From the NCBI RefSeq assembly GCF_004402015.1, contig NZ_SOPW01000009.1:62001-126000 (forward strand): 64,000 nucleotides of DNA, written 5' to 3'. The notes beneath the pieces were generated by a model. The model was not told the DNA's origin and did not search any database. It saw nothing but the letters and a program-made list of their open reading frames with translations. A program made the translations under genes and the position numbers. This DNA comes from Filobacillus milosensis. Lineage in GTDB: Bacteria; Bacillota; Bacilli; Bacillales; Alkalibacillaceae. Of this stretch, positions 8,922 to 17,129 are shown one piece after another (the first letter of the stretch is position 1; every line of letters begins with the position of its first letter).

Positions 8922-9218
8922 TTATTCTACTGAACCTTCCCAGCTAAGCATTCCGCCATCCATATTCGTGACATCGTAGCCTTTACTCTCTAAGAAAAGA
9001 GTCGCTTGACCACTACGTCCACCCGAACGGCAAACCATAATATATTCTTTATTTTTATCTAGTTCATTTTCGCGAAATTCAATTAAGCCGAGTGGGATAT
9101 TTACCGCTCCAGGTATTTTACCCGCTTCAACTTCATCAACTTCACGCACATCGATTAAATTAAGATTTTCACCTTGTGCTAATTTTTGTTGCACTGTTTT
9201 AGGATCAATTGTTTTCAT
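8922..9218 (-). CDS. Single-domain rhodanese sulfurtransferase
   Basis: This 98-residue protein is one rhodanese domain with active-site Cys63 in MVCRSGGRSGQA and the typical LIDVRE and IPGAVNIPLG motifs. It would transfer sulfane sulfur between small thiols and the carriers encoded beside it. It sits 14 bases from the DsrE gene and 20 bases from the TusA-rhodanese gene, with a good ribosome binding site (GGAGG), so the three are one transcription unit. Confidence 0.9.
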   Translation of the reverse strand: MKTIDPKTVQQKLAQGENLNLIDVREVDEVEAGKIPGAVNIPLGLIEFRENELDKNKEYIMVCRSGGRSGQATLFLESKGYDVTNMDGGMLSWEGSVE

Positions 9219-9232
9219 GATTTAAACCTCCA

Positions 9233-9712
9233 TTAAATGAATAGGTTAATCGCGCCGTCTTCACCTTCAGCGATATAAGCAGCAACGCCACCATATTCAA
9301 TATCATCTAGTAACTCTTCTTTTTTTAGACCTAATAAGTCCATGGTCATCGTACAAGCTAATAAGGTAACATCTTGTTCTTTCGCCATATCGATTAGATC
9401 TGGTAAAGGCATGACATTGTGTTTTTTCATAACACTTTTTATCATTTTTGGTCCCATACCTAAGAATTGCATTTTTGATAACGGCATATTGTTTGCGCCA
9501 CGAGGCATCATTTTACCGAACATTTTCTCCATAAATGACTTTTTAGGTTGTAATTTTTCATCTTTACGTAACGCATTTAATCCCCAGAATGTGTGGAAAA
9601 TCGTAACGTCATGGTCATATGCAGCTGCGCCGTTAGCAATAATATAAGCTGCCATTGTTTTATCGTAATCACCGCTGAATAGGATGATATTAGTCTTTTT
9701 CTTTTCAGCCAT
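9233..9712 (-). CDS. DsrE/DsrF-like sulfur carrier protein
   Basis: This protein of about 159 residues has the DsrE/DrsH-like fold. It begins with MAEKKKTNIILFSGDYDK and holds one candidate sulfur-binding cysteine, Cys110 in LLACTMTMD. Such proteins receive sulfane sulfur from rhodaneses and pass it to TusA-type carriers. An ATG 20 codons further upstream is in frame, but AAGGAGGAG ends 8 bases before the ATG at 9712, so I use the shorter form. A CstR-like operator precedes it. Confidence 0.85.
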   Translation of the reverse strand: MAEKKKTNIILFSGDYDKTMAAYIIANGAAAYDHDVTIFHTFWGLNALRKDEKLQPKKSFMEKMFGKMMPRGANNMPLSKMQFLGMGPKMIKSVMKKHNVMPLPDLIDMAKEQDVTLLACTMTMDLLGLKKEELLDDIEYGGVAAYIAEGEDGAINLFI

Positions 9713-9778
9713 TTTAAAACTCCTCCTTATATTTAGGATGTGGAATCCTAGTACATTAACTAGGTCCCACAATCACTT

Positions 9779-9794
9779 ATACCCGCATAGGTAT
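9779..9794 (-). promoter_or_regulatory. CstR-like operator upstream of dsrE
   Basis: The 16-bp imperfect palindrome ATACCCGCATAGGTAT lies 67 bases before the DsrE start. It matches the other two sites in both half-sites (ATACC...GGTAT). A TATAAG-like -10 overlaps it on the minus strand. Confidence 0.7.
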
Positions 9795-9812
9795 ATTATC
9801 AATCAAAAAAAT

Positions 9813-10040
9813 TTATCCTTTTTTAATATAGAAAGTAAATACGCCATCATCTTCATTCATGTCTACTAGTTCATGACCTGAAGATTTGCACCACGCTGTT
9901 AAGTCACTTTTCGCACCTGCATCTGTAGCAACTACTTCTAAGATCTGACCACTGTCAATGTCCTCGATTGCTTTTTTAGTTTTCACAATTGGCATTGGGC
10001 ATGCTAGGCCTTTTGCATCTAAAGTTTTATTAATATCCAT
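9813..10040 (-). CDS. TusA-family sulfur carrier protein
   Basis: This 75-residue TusA homologue has the sulfur-accepting Cys14 in GLACPMPIVK. TusA proteins hold persulfide on this cysteine and deliver it to partner enzymes. The sequence is close to the TusA half of the fusion encoded at 8332-8901, which suggests duplication. It has its own operator-bearing promoter and the ribosome binding site AGGAGGAA. It lies between the CstR-type regulator and the DsrE gene. Confidence 0.9.
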   Translation of the reverse strand: MDINKTLDAKGLACPMPIVKTKKAIEDIDSGQILEVVATDAGAKSDLTAWCKSSGHELVDMNEDDGVFTFYIKKG

Positions 10041-10076
10041 TATAAATTCCTCCTAAGAAATTAATTATTATTTTAA

Positions 10077-10092
10077 ATACCCCGTAGGGTAT
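10077..10092 (-). promoter_or_regulatory. CstR-like operator upstream of tusA
   Basis: ATACCCCGTAGGGTAT is a nearly perfect 16-bp palindrome 37 bases before the tusA start. Upstream on the minus strand are TTGACG (10114-10119) and an AT-rich -10 region, so the site overlaps the expected transcription start. Confidence 0.75.
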
Positions 10093-10139
10093 ATTATAAT
10101 ATAATATGAAATTCGTCAATAGCTTAAAATAATTTTTTA

Positions 10140-10403
10140 TTATCGGCTTTTGACTAACAAGTTCACTGCTTCTTTTACTCTATCTTCTGTGTCTTCGCCA
10201 TTTTCCTGAGCATCTTGAACACATTCAATTAAGTTATTACTAACTATTACTCCAATTGTACGATCAATCGCTGTACGACTTGCTGATAACTGAGTAATAA
10301 CCTCTTTACAATCTGCTCCTTCTTCCATCATACGAAGGACACCGCGTAATTGACCTTCTAAACGTTTTACTCTATTTTTAACCTTTGCATCGTATTCCAT
10401 CAT
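10140..10403 (-). CDS. cstR: CsoR-family persulfide-sensing repressor, CstR type
   Basis: This 87-residue all-helical CsoR/RcnR-family (DUF156) repressor has two conserved cysteines, Cys32 and Cys61. Copper-sensing CsoR proteins use Cys-His-Cys with a histidine four residues before the second cysteine; here that position (57) is Asn. This is the pattern of CstR, which senses persulfides by forming Cys-Cys sulfur links. Three to four palindromic operators of one type lie in front of this gene and the sulfur genes, including one between the -35 and -10 of its own promoter, so autoregulation is likely. The family is certain; the CstR subtype rests on the residue pattern and the neighbours. Confidence 0.88.
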   Translation of the reverse strand: MMEYDAKVKNRVKRLEGQLRGVLRMMEEGADCKEVITQLSASRTAIDRTIGVIVSNNLIECVQDAQENGEDTEDRVKEAVNLLVKSR

Positions 10404-10469
10404 AAAAATCCTCCTCTCAAAGCTTGATACAACGCAAAACTATTGTTTGTTTTTTGATGTTACATATAC

Positions 10470-10498
10470 ATCATATACCCCATAAGGTATATTGTCAA
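10470..10498 (-). promoter_or_regulatory. cstR promoter with embedded operator
   Basis: On the minus strand TTGACA (10498-10493) and TATGAT (10475-10470) are separated by 17 bases. The palindrome ATACCCCATAAGGTAT (10475-10490) fills this spacer, the expected layout for a repressor that blocks RNA polymerase binding. Confidence 0.8.
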
Positions 10499-10507
10499 AC
10501 AAAAATA

Positions 10508-10537
10508 AACTGATACCGCTATGAAGCGATATCAGTT
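10508..10537 (-). terminator. Terminator of the spore coat gene
   Basis: AACTGATACCGCT pairs with AGCGATATCAGTT around ATGA, followed on the minus strand by TTATTTTTG. Confidence 0.8.
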
Positions 10538-10545
10538 AGGTGGTA

Positions 10546-11124
10546 TTAGTCGTCGTGACGGTCGTGATGCTTTTCACTGTCTCTTTGATCAAATTCAGAA
10601 ACTGGTCTTACGCGTGTCGGCTCTAAGCAAGAAATGCCAGAGAAGTCACATAAGTCTACTTTGATACAGATACCTGTGCGTTGTAAAGCTGCAATTGAGT
10701 TACCAGGGAAGTAATCACATACCTCATCTCCACCAGGTCCAGGCGTAGAACCACCTCTTGTTACTGGCAGTAATAATTCAATTTCAGCACAGCAGTCTTT
10801 ATGAACTCTATTTACTCGGAAGATTGGAGATTCAAAACAACGGAAGACTGGGCGACCATCCCCACCCATTCCTGTAGTTCCTTGTAATACCCCACTACCT
10901 ATGAATGGATGACAAGTTCCTTTACAGTATAGAATGAAAGGAATAGTATCGTTTCTGTTTCCAGTACCGGCAGGTGATAAAAGATCATTAATCGACTGCT
11001 TACAACCTACTTCACAATCACCTAAACCTGCTACTTCGTCTTGTGCTGCTGCGATTTTTCTTACAGTTTTACACACACATTTATTCTTTTTACAATCAAA
11101 ATCATCTTTGTGATCATCAAACAT
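10546..11124 (-). CDS. CotY/CotZ-family spore coat (crust/exosporium) protein
   Basis: This 192-residue cysteine-rich protein starts with DDFDCKKNKCVCKTVRKIA, the conserved N-terminus of CotY/CotZ. It has further paired cysteines along its length (for example YCKGTCHPF and KDCCAEIELLLPVTRG). Such proteins form disulfide-linked arrays in the outer spore coat and crust. The C-terminus is rich in His, Asp and Arg. It is a single-gene unit with its own terminator and the ribosome binding site AGAGGTGA. I cannot tell CotY from CotZ, and I see no clear sigma-K promoter. Confidence 0.85.
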   Translation of the reverse strand: MFDDHKDDFDCKKNKCVCKTVRKIAAAQDEVAGLGDCEVGCKQSINDLLSPAGTGNRNDTIPFILYCKGTCHPFIGSGVLQGTTGMGGDGRPVFRCFESPIFRVNRVHKDCCAEIELLLPVTRGGSTPGPGGDEVCDYFPGNSIAALQRTGICIKVDLCDFSGISCLEPTRVRPVSEFDQRDSEKHHDRHDD

Positions 11125-11299
11125 TTTAATTTCACCTCTCTTTTCGTGGTTACACTATAAAATATGTCTCTAATGAAAAAGTGTATAGGTTTTTGCTAGA
11201 TATTTTTGGATTTTTAAAATGTGATAAATATACCCAAATGAGAGTCGAAATTTGTTATCATGGAATAATAGAAATGATATAGTCATTGGAGGAGTACAT

Positions 11300-11947
11300 A
11301 TGGGGGAATATCATGTACCTTTTATTGCGGTAGAAGGGCCTATAGGTGTTGGCAAGACCTCTTTATCTAATAAAATTGCCCAGCATTTTTACTATCATTT
11401 ACTTAAAGAAATTGTCGAAGAAAATCCATTCTTAGGTAAGTTTTACGACAATATTGAAGAGTGGAGTTTTCAGACTGAGATGTTTTTCTTGTGTAATCGG
11501 TATAAACAACTAGAAGACATAGAGAAGCATTATTTAATGCAAAACAAATCAGTTGTTTCTGATTATCATATCTTTAAAAACATGATATTTGCTAAAAGGA
11601 CACTGAACCAAAAGCAGTTTGATAAATACGAACAAATCTTCCATACATTAACGGATGATATGCCTAAACCTAATGTAATGGTTTATTTACATGCAAGCTT
11701 AGACACACTTCTAGAGCGTATCCGCATGCGTGGCAGAGAAGTAGAAAAGAACATTCAACCTGAATATCTTGAACAATTGTCTAAAGACTACGATCAATTT
11801 ATGGATGAATTTGAAAGAAGTAACCCTAACATACCTGTCATCAGATTAAACGGCGATCATTTAGATTTTGTTAAACATCAAGAAGATTTAGATTATATAT
11901 TGTCCGAGGTTGAAAAGCATATTCAAAAAGGGGAAGTTGTGACATGA
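11300..11947 (+). CDS. dgk: Deoxyguanosine kinase
   Basis: This 215-residue deoxynucleoside kinase has the P-loop EGPIGVGKTS near residue 12 and the lid motif RIRMRGREVE. It phosphorylates deoxyguanosine, and probably other purine deoxynucleosides, using ATP in salvage. An in-frame ATG lies 16 codons upstream, but TTGGAGGAG ends 7 bases before the ATG at 11300. Its stop overlaps the dck start in ATGA. The order of dgk then dck next to serS matches B. subtilis, where dGK and dCK/dAK are paired. Confidence 0.88.
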   Translation: MGEYHVPFIAVEGPIGVGKTSLSNKIAQHFYYHLLKEIVEENPFLGKFYDNIEEWSFQTEMFFLCNRYKQLEDIEKHYLMQNKSVVSDYHIFKNMIFAKRTLNQKQFDKYEQIFHTLTDDMPKPNVMVYLHASLDTLLERIRMRGREVEKNIQPEYLEQLSKDYDQFMDEFERSNPNIPVIRLNGDHLDFVKHQEDLDYILSEVEKHIQKGEVVT

Positions 11948-12612
11948 AGGTCAATAAATACGGGATTCCAAACGATGCTGTCATTACGATTGCAGGGACA
12001 GTAGGTGTTGGTAAATCAACTATGACGAATGCTTTAGCAGATGCGTTAGGTTTTCGCACCTCATTTGAAAAAGTAGAAGGTAACCCATATTTAGATAAAT
12101 TCTATAAAGATTTCGAGCGTTGGAGTTTTCATCTGCAAGTATATTTCTTAGCAGAACGTTTCAAAGAACAAAAAAGAATCTTTGAATACGGTGGCGGGTT
12201 TATACAAGACCGTTCAATATATGAAGATACAGGGATTTTTGCAAAAATGCATCGTGAAAAAGGTACAATGACTGAAACAGATTATTTAACTTACAAGAAT
12301 CTGTTCGATTCTATGGTCATGACACCTTATTTCCCTCACCCTGACTTACTGATTTATTTAGAAGGCTCGTTTGACGACGTTTTAGATCGTTTGAAAAGTC
12401 GCGGTAGAAAAATGGAACAAGACACGCCTGTTGAATATTGGAGAGAAATGTATAATCGGTATGAAGAGTGGATTAATAATTTCAATACATGCCCTGTGAT
12501 GCGAGTTAATATTAATGATTATGATTTATTCAATAATGAAGACTCTATTGAACCTATTTTAGAGCGTGTAGGAAATACGATTCAAACATCTAGAAATCTT
12601 TTAAAAGTATAA
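11944..12612 (+). CDS. dck: Deoxyadenosine/deoxycytidine kinase
   Basis: This 222-residue paralogue of the preceding kinase has the P-loop AGTVGVGKST at about residues 18-27, the ERW and DRS motifs of the family, and the lid sequence RLKSRGRKME. It phosphorylates deoxyadenosine and deoxycytidine. Its start codon overlaps the dgk stop by four bases, so the two subunits are probably made together; in some lactobacilli related proteins form heterodimers. Confidence 0.9.
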   Translation: MKVNKYGIPNDAVITIAGTVGVGKSTMTNALADALGFRTSFEKVEGNPYLDKFYKDFERWSFHLQVYFLAERFKEQKRIFEYGGGFIQDRSIYEDTGIFAKMHREKGTMTETDYLTYKNLFDSMVMTPYFPHPDLLIYLEGSFDDVLDRLKSRGRKMEQDTPVEYWREMYNRYEEWINNFNTCPVMRVNINDYDLFNNEDSIEPILERVGNTIQTSRNLLKV

Positions 12613-12649
12613 AAATACCGGTACGTGGCTGTCACGTACCGGTATTTTT
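12611..12649. terminator. Bidirectional terminator between dck and the bactofilin gene
   Basis: A perfect 17-bp stem (12611-12627 with 12633-12649) with a 5-base loop has an A run on the left and a T run on the right. It serves both converging genes. It is unusually strong and GC-rich in its centre. Confidence 0.9.
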
Positions 12650-12651
12650 TA

Positions 12652-13080
12652 TTATGAAGCTTTATCTTTTTTCTTATTGCTCTTATTTTTATCTTGCTTT
12701 TCTTTCTTGTCTTGTTTCTCTTCATTTGTCGCATCTGAAGAACCCATGGAACTATGTCCATCAAATTTGCCGCCTTCATCAATGACTAAAGTGGCCATTT
12801 TTGCATCGCCTAGCAGTTTACCAGTAGATTCTACTTTCAATGTCTCTTGTGATGTTACATTACCTTTTATAGTACCTGCAACAGTAATATTACGGCCTTT
12901 TACTTCTGCATCAACCTGACCGTCTTGTCCAATCACCACATCACCTTTACAATTAACTGTTCCTGCAACCGTGCCATCCACACGAATACTAGCCTCTGAA
13001 TCAACATCGCCTTTAAAAACAGTTCCAGCACCAATAATCGTATCAACATTATCTAACTTTTTATCTTGTTTTGAACGCAT
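12652..13080 (-). CDS. Bactofilin (polymer-forming cytoskeletal protein)
   Basis: This 142-residue protein has a bactofilin beta-helix domain (about 15-110), seen as repeated short beta turns such as GTVAGTVNCKGDVVIG and GRNITVAGTIKGNV. The C-terminal 25 residues are lysine-rich and low in complexity. Bactofilins assemble nucleotide-free filaments at the membrane and help to place cell-wall hydrolases or shape factors. The gene lies 14 bases after a membrane-anchored M23 endopeptidase gene, a pairing known from several bacteria. Confidence 0.9.
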   Translation of the reverse strand: MRSKQDKKLDNVDTIIGAGTVFKGDVDSEASIRVDGTVAGTVNCKGDVVIGQDGQVDAEVKGRNITVAGTIKGNVTSQETLKVESTGKLLGDAKMATLVIDEGGKFDGHSSMGSSDATNEEKQDKKEKQDKNKSNKKKDKAS

Positions 13081-13094
13081 CTTGTAACCACCTT

Positions 13095-14033
13095 TTATTG
13101 ATTTAATACTCTTTGAATAAACGTCATGTATGGATATGGATCAACTAATTCGCCATTTTTTAAAACTTCATAGTGTAAATGCACACCGGTACTCCGCCCT
13201 GTTGAACCCATTAATCCAATAAGTTCACCTTGTTTGACACGATCGCCTTCTTTAACATGTAATCGTGCTAAGTGTCCATATCGTGTTTTATATGAATTAC
13301 CATGATCAATTAAAATAGATAAACCATAAGGTCCGTTACGTCCTGATAATTCAATCACACCGTCACCAGAGGCATAAATTTTTGTCCCCCATGGTCCTGC
13401 TAAGTCTAATCCACCATGAAAAGACTCGTCCTTTCTAAAAGGATCTGTTCTTGTACCAAATTCAGACGTAATTCGTTCACTATCAGCCGGCCAATAAATT
13501 GGAACTTCTTTAAGCTGTTCTTTTACCGATCCTAATTCCTCAATAGCCACTTCATATTTTTCTATAAGTTGTGGTACTTCTTTTCTTATAGATGAATAGT
13601 CTCCAAAGGAAGATAGTTGTTTATCCAGTGAAGTTTGTACAATACCAAAATCATCACTTGGACCGCCTTTTGGTCCATCACTAAATTCAGCTAACCTTTC
13701 TGGATTTAATGTTGTAATCATCTCTTTTAACTGCTCTTCTAATGTCTTAAGTTCAGTTAACCTGTTTTCAATAGCTAAACGATCTTGTTCAAATTGATTA
13801 AGGTCTTCATTCTGTTTCTCGATTTGACCATTCGCTTCAGCTAAAGATGTTTCTAAGGTTTGGTTTTCACCACTAAGCGTTTCAATCATATGTATTGTTA
13901 ACCCGACACTTAATAAAGCAAAAATAAAAATTGTGATAAACCCGAATAAAAAGATTCTGGGTAAAGAGAATTGTTTGATCCCTTTATCGGCATCAGACAT
14001 TACAACTATTCGCCATCTTTTAAACAAATTCAT
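13095..14033 (-). CDS. Membrane-anchored M23 (LytM/MepM-type) murein endopeptidase
   Basis: Counting from the ATG at 14060, the protein has one transmembrane segment (about 34-57), a coiled coil (about 62-120) and a C-terminal M23 domain (about 195-320). Zinc ligands are His215 and Asp219 in FHGGLDLAG and His296 in HLH, with His263 in GHL. It would cleave peptide cross-bridges outside the membrane. I prefer the start at 14033 (MNLFKRW) because TAGGGAG precedes it by about 9 bases, while the upstream ATG has a poor site. It precedes the bactofilin gene and probably shares its transcript. Confidence 0.85.
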   Translation of the reverse strand: MNLFKRWRIVVMSDADKGIKQFSLPRIFLFGFITIFIFALLSVGLTIHMIETLSGENQTLETSLAEANGQIEKQNEDLNQFEQDRLAIENRLTELKTLEEQLKEMITTLNPERLAEFSDGPKGGPSDDFGIVQTSLDKQLSSFGDYSSIRKEVPQLIEKYEVAIEELGSVKEQLKEVPIYWPADSERITSEFGTRTDPFRKDESFHGGLDLAGPWGTKIYASGDGVIELSGRNGPYGLSILIDHGNSYKTRYGHLARLHVKEGDRVKQGELIGLMGSTGRSTGVHLHYEVLKNGELVDPYPYMTFIQRVLNQ

Positions 14034-14195
14034 TAACTCGTGCTCCCTACTCGCACTCATTTTTCTTTATTTTGTCACATACTTTATTAAATTATAGAAT
14101 ATTTTTAAGAATTTTTTAACCTAAATTTAAAAAAAGACATAAAAAAATGGTTACATTGTGTAACCATGACTAGTTTTTTGTATAAATATGTATAA

Positions 14196-14288
14196 TGGCG
14201 GAGGAGGAGGGATTCGAACCCCCGCGGGCCGTGAAGCCCCTGGCGGTTTTCAAGACCGCTCCCTTCAGCCGGACTTGGGTACTCCTCC
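14196..14288 (-). tRNA. tRNA-Ser (anticodon UGA)
   Basis: This is a class II tRNA of 93 bases with a complete cloverleaf: acceptor GGAGGAGT...CCTCCTCC with encoded CCA, a long variable arm, a T arm with GGTTCGAATCC and the anticodon TGA at 14250-14252 (minus strand). A tRNA-Ser gene near serS is also found in B. subtilis. Confidence 0.95.
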
Positions 14289-14436
14289 GTGTGAGCTGAC
14301 AAAAATAAATATATCACAGGAATCGACACCGTGCAATACATTTAATAGATTTCTTTATTTTCTGTAAGTTTATAGCTTGTAATTAACCTAGTATAGGTAA
14401 GGATTTGAACTTGTCACCCAGTGTCATTTGGGCTAA

Positions 14437-14546
14437 TTCCCCATAAATTTAAGAATTTCCCCATATTTTTAAATAAATCCCCATAAAATTAAAATTTTCC
14501 CCATATATTAAATAAATTCCCCATAAAAATTATTTTTTCCCCATAA
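14437..14546. repeat. Phased array of TTCCCCATA, 20-bp period
   Basis: Six copies of (T/A)TCCCCATA start at 14437, 14457, 14477, 14497, 14517 and 14537, a strict 20-base step. The bases between are almost pure A and T and differ from copy to copy. It lies in the 410-base gap between the 5' side of tRNA-Ser and a small membrane ORF that diverges from it. No gene is visible in the rest of this gap. Confidence 0.85.
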
Positions 14547-14701
14547 ACTATTTGGATGTTTACAAAATAACTGATACTTGTAAGTAAAATCTCTCTTTTC
14601 CTAATAATGGATGTAACGAGCAATTGGTATCGTGATATTATTGAAAATAGTAATAACAACATTACATAACTATTCTTAATGCAACAACATGGGGTGAAAT
14701 G

Positions 14702-14884
14702 ATGTCATATTTAAACTTTTTATATTTAATCATAGGAGTGGTTTTAGGTTTTTTATTTATGGGAGTCCTAGGTATTATTTTAGGGGGATTTATAGGAATT
14801 CTTTATGGAACTACTCAATCAAACCAAAAACTAATTAAAAAATTAGAAAAGCAACTTAATGAACTAAATACTAATAACACTTAA
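14702..14884 (+). CDS. Small membrane protein, function unknown
   Basis: This 60-residue frame has a long glycine-rich hydrophobic stretch (residues about 4-40, with repeated GxxxG-like spacing such as GVLGIILGGFIGILYG), then a polar, lysine-rich tail that may form a short coiled coil. I do not recognise the family. The ribosome binding site GGGGTGA favours the second ATG at 14702 over the one at 14699. A strong terminator follows, which supports a real gene. It lies on the plus strand, against its neighbours. Confidence 0.55.
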   Translation: MSYLNFLYLIIGVVLGFLFMGVLGIILGGFIGILYGTTQSNQKLIKKLEKQLNELNTNNT

Positions 14885-14892
14885 TATAAAAG

Positions 14893-14914
14893 GCGCTTGG
14901 GATAACCCAAGCGC
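14893..14914. terminator. Bidirectional terminator between the small membrane gene and serS
   Basis: A perfect 9-bp stem, GCGCTTGGG with CCCAAGCGC around ATAA, has A's on the left (T tail on the minus strand) and a T-rich right side. Confidence 0.85.
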
Positions 14915-14932
14915 TCATTTATTAGAACTCAT

Positions 14933-16213
14933 TTATTTAATTTCAATACGCTCTTTATTACCCATATATGGTCTTAAAACCTCAGGAATCGTTACAGAAC
15001 CATCAGCTTCTTGATAATTCTCTAAAATAGCCGCTACAGTACGTCCTATAGCTAATCCTGATCCGTTTAATGTATGAACAAACTCTGGCTTAGACTTAGC
15101 TTCACGACGGAAACGAATTCCTGCACGTCTTGCTTGGAAAGCCTCAAAGTTTGAACAAGAAGAGATCTCACGGTAAGTATCACTGCTTGGCATCCAAACT
15201 TCAATGTCATATTTTTTAGCTGCTGTAAATCCTAAATCACCTGTACACATGCTCATGACACGGTATGGTAATTTAAGTAGTTGTAGAATCTTCTCTGCGT
15301 GTCCAGTTAAAACTTCTAATGTCTCATAAGAATCTTCAGGTTTTACGAGATGTACTAATTCAACTTTATTAAATTGGTGTTGGCGAATAAGACCACGTGT
15401 ATCACGGCCAGCTGAGCCTGCTTCAGAACGGAAGTTAGCACTGTATGCTGCGAATTTTTTCGGTAAATCTTCAACACCTAAGATTTCATCACGATGGTAG
15501 TTAGTTACTGGAACTTCGGCAGTTGGAATTAAGTAATAATCCCAGTCCTCAAGTTTAAAAACGTCTTCTGTAAACTTAGGGAACTGACCTGTACCTTTTA
15601 AGCTTTCAGTATTAACCATTTGTGGTGGCATCATTTCTTCATAGCCATGCTCATCCACTTGATAATCCATCATAAAGTTAATTAATGCACGTTCTAAGCG
15701 AGCACCTACACCTTTATAAAAGGCAAAGCGGCTTCCTGTAACTTTAGAGGCGCGCTCAAAATCTACAATGTCTAAATCTGTAGCGACATCCCAGTGTGCT
15801 TTTTCTTCAAAATCAAACTTGCGAACATCTCCCCACTGCCTTACTTCAACATTATCGTCTTCATCTTCTCCAACGGGTGTTGATTCATGTGGAATATTTG
15901 GAATAGATAGAAGTAGTTCGTTTAGCTTTTCTTCTACTTCTTTTAATTGTTCATCTAATTCTTTAATGCGGTCTCCAACTTCACGCATTTCTTTAATTAT
16001 ATGATCTGCATCTTTCTTTTCTTTCTTTAAAGCAGAGATTTCTTTAGAAACCTCGTTACGACGAGCTTTTAATTCTTCAGTTTCTTGTATAAGCTCACGT
16101 CGTTTCTGGTCCCATTCTTCAAAATGGTCTAGGTCTGTTAAGTCTTCTCCTCGCTTACTTAGCTTTTGCTTAACTTCTTGGAAATTTTGGCGTAGATACT
16201 TTAAATCAAGCAT
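14933..16213 (-). CDS. serS: Seryl-tRNA synthetase
   Basis: At 426 residues this is a class II synthetase that charges tRNA-Ser. The N-terminal 100 residues are a lysine/glutamate-rich coiled-coil arm that grips the long variable arm of tRNA-Ser. The catalytic domain includes motif 2 ([15 protein letters not shown]) and motif 3 ([16 protein letters not shown]). A T-box riboswitch precedes it, so expression responds to uncharged tRNA-Ser. The start has AGGAGG 8 bases upstream. Confidence 0.97.
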   Translation of the reverse strand: MLDLKYLRQNFQEVKQKLSKRGEDLTDLDHFEEWDQKRRELIQETEELKARRNEVSKEISALKKEKKDADHIIKEMREVGDRIKELDEQLKEVEEKLNELLLSIPNIPHESTPVGEDEDDNVEVRQWGDVRKFDFEEKAHWDVATDLDIVDFERASKVTGSRFAFYKGVGARLERALINFMMDYQVDEHGYEEMMPPQMVNTESLKGTGQFPKFTEDVFKLEDWDYYLIPTAEVPVTNYHRDEILGVEDLPKKFAAYSANFRSEAGSAGRDTRGLIRQHQFNKVELVHLVKPEDSYETLEVLTGHAEKILQLLKLPYRVMSMCTGDLGFTAAKKYDIEVWMPSSDTYREISSCSNFEAFQARRAGIRFRREAKSKPEFVHTLNGSGLAIGRTVAAILENYQEADGSVTIPEVLRPYMGNKERIEIK

Positions 16214-16257
16214 GATTAGTCCTCCTTATATTATATCGAATTATTTTTATCAAAAAC

Positions 16258-16475
16258 AAAAAACTCGCCCCTTTAAAGAAAGGGACGAGTTGATATACCC
16301 GCGTTACCACCCTTGTTGAAGAATAGAATTCTTCCAACTCGGAAAGCTTTAACGGCGCTTACCGGATTAACCTACTTATAAGTTCAGCTAATCTGCTCAA
16401 GGATGGATTCATAAACTGTTTTTACTGGTTCACAGCAACCACCAGCTCTCTGTTAAAAACAAGCTTATTACTAAT
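16258..16475 (-). promoter_or_regulatory. T-box riboswitch of serS
   Basis: On the minus strand the leader contains the stem I motif AGAGAGCTGG (16451-16442), a candidate specifier codon UCC (Ser) at 16407-16405 in GAATCC, the T-box AGGGTGGTAACGCG (16313-16300), and a terminator formed by 16291-16279 with 16274-16262 followed by T's. The T-box bases can pair with the terminator arm as an antiterminator. Uncharged tRNA-Ser should allow read-through into serS. Confidence 0.92.
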
Positions 16476-16524
16476 TCCTATCAATGCATTTCATAATTTT
16501 GTTACTCATAATATAACCGTTTTT

Positions 16525-17118
16525 TTAATTTGTAGCAAGTTTTAATTTATTTTTTTTAACTTGATCAATAAAATACTGCATTAAACGATGGTCATCTGTT
16601 AACTCTGGGTGAAATGCAGCTGCTAGAAATTGACCTTGTTGTGCGGCTACAATTTTATCTTGATAAGTCGCTAAAACTTCTGTATTTTCTTTTACTTCAG
16701 CTATGAACGGTGCTCGGATAAATACAGCTTCAAAATCATCAGCAACACCTTTAATTTCTAATTGAGTTTCAAAGCTATCTCTCTGGCGACCAAAAGCATT
16801 TCGTTCAACGACCATATCCATCAACTTTAAATGAGCGTCAGCTTGTCCATTAATTTTTTTAGCTAATAAAATCAAGCCTGCACATGTGCCAAATATAGGC
16901 TTTCCTGATTGCTCAAATTGACGAAGAGCATCGAAGAAATCATATTTATCAATTAACCGTCTCATCGTGGTACTTTCCCCACCCGGTAAAACTAAACCAT
17001 CTATTTCAGTTAACTGCTCTTTTTTCTTTACAATGATTGCTTCGTGTCCACATGCTTCTACTGATTGTTTATGCTCACGAAAAGCACCTTGTAAACCTAA
17101 AACTCCGATTGTAAGCAT
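16525..17118 (-). CDS. pdxT: Pyridoxal 5'-phosphate synthase, glutaminase subunit
   Basis: This 197-residue class I glutamine amidotransferase releases ammonia from glutamine for PLP synthesis by PdxS. The triad Cys79 (GTCAGL), His170 and Glu172 (FHPEL) falls at the same positions as in B. subtilis PdxT. The oxyanion motif LPGGESTT lies at 44-51. It is 11 bases downstream of pdxS and belongs to the same operon. It is followed by the serS T-box, so serS is probably transcribed separately. Confidence 0.97.
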   Translation of the reverse strand: MLTIGVLGLQGAFREHKQSVEACGHEAIIVKKKEQLTEIDGLVLPGGESTTMRRLIDKYDFFDALRQFEQSGKPIFGTCAGLILLAKKINGQADAHLKLMDMVVERNAFGRQRDSFETQLEIKGVADDFEAVFIRAPFIAEVKENTEVLATYQDKIVAAQQGQFLAAAFHPELTDDHRLMQYFIDQVKKNKLKLATN

Positions 17119-17129
17119 AATTATTACCT

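Noticed and set aside
10140-10403. Copper sensor CsoR
   Set aside because: The histidine of the Cys-His-Cys copper site is Asn57 and no copper ATPase or chaperone is near; the neighbours are sulfur genes.
14105-14341. Open frame of 78 codons on the minus strand
   Set aside because: It contains the whole tRNA-Ser gene; the frame is a by-product.
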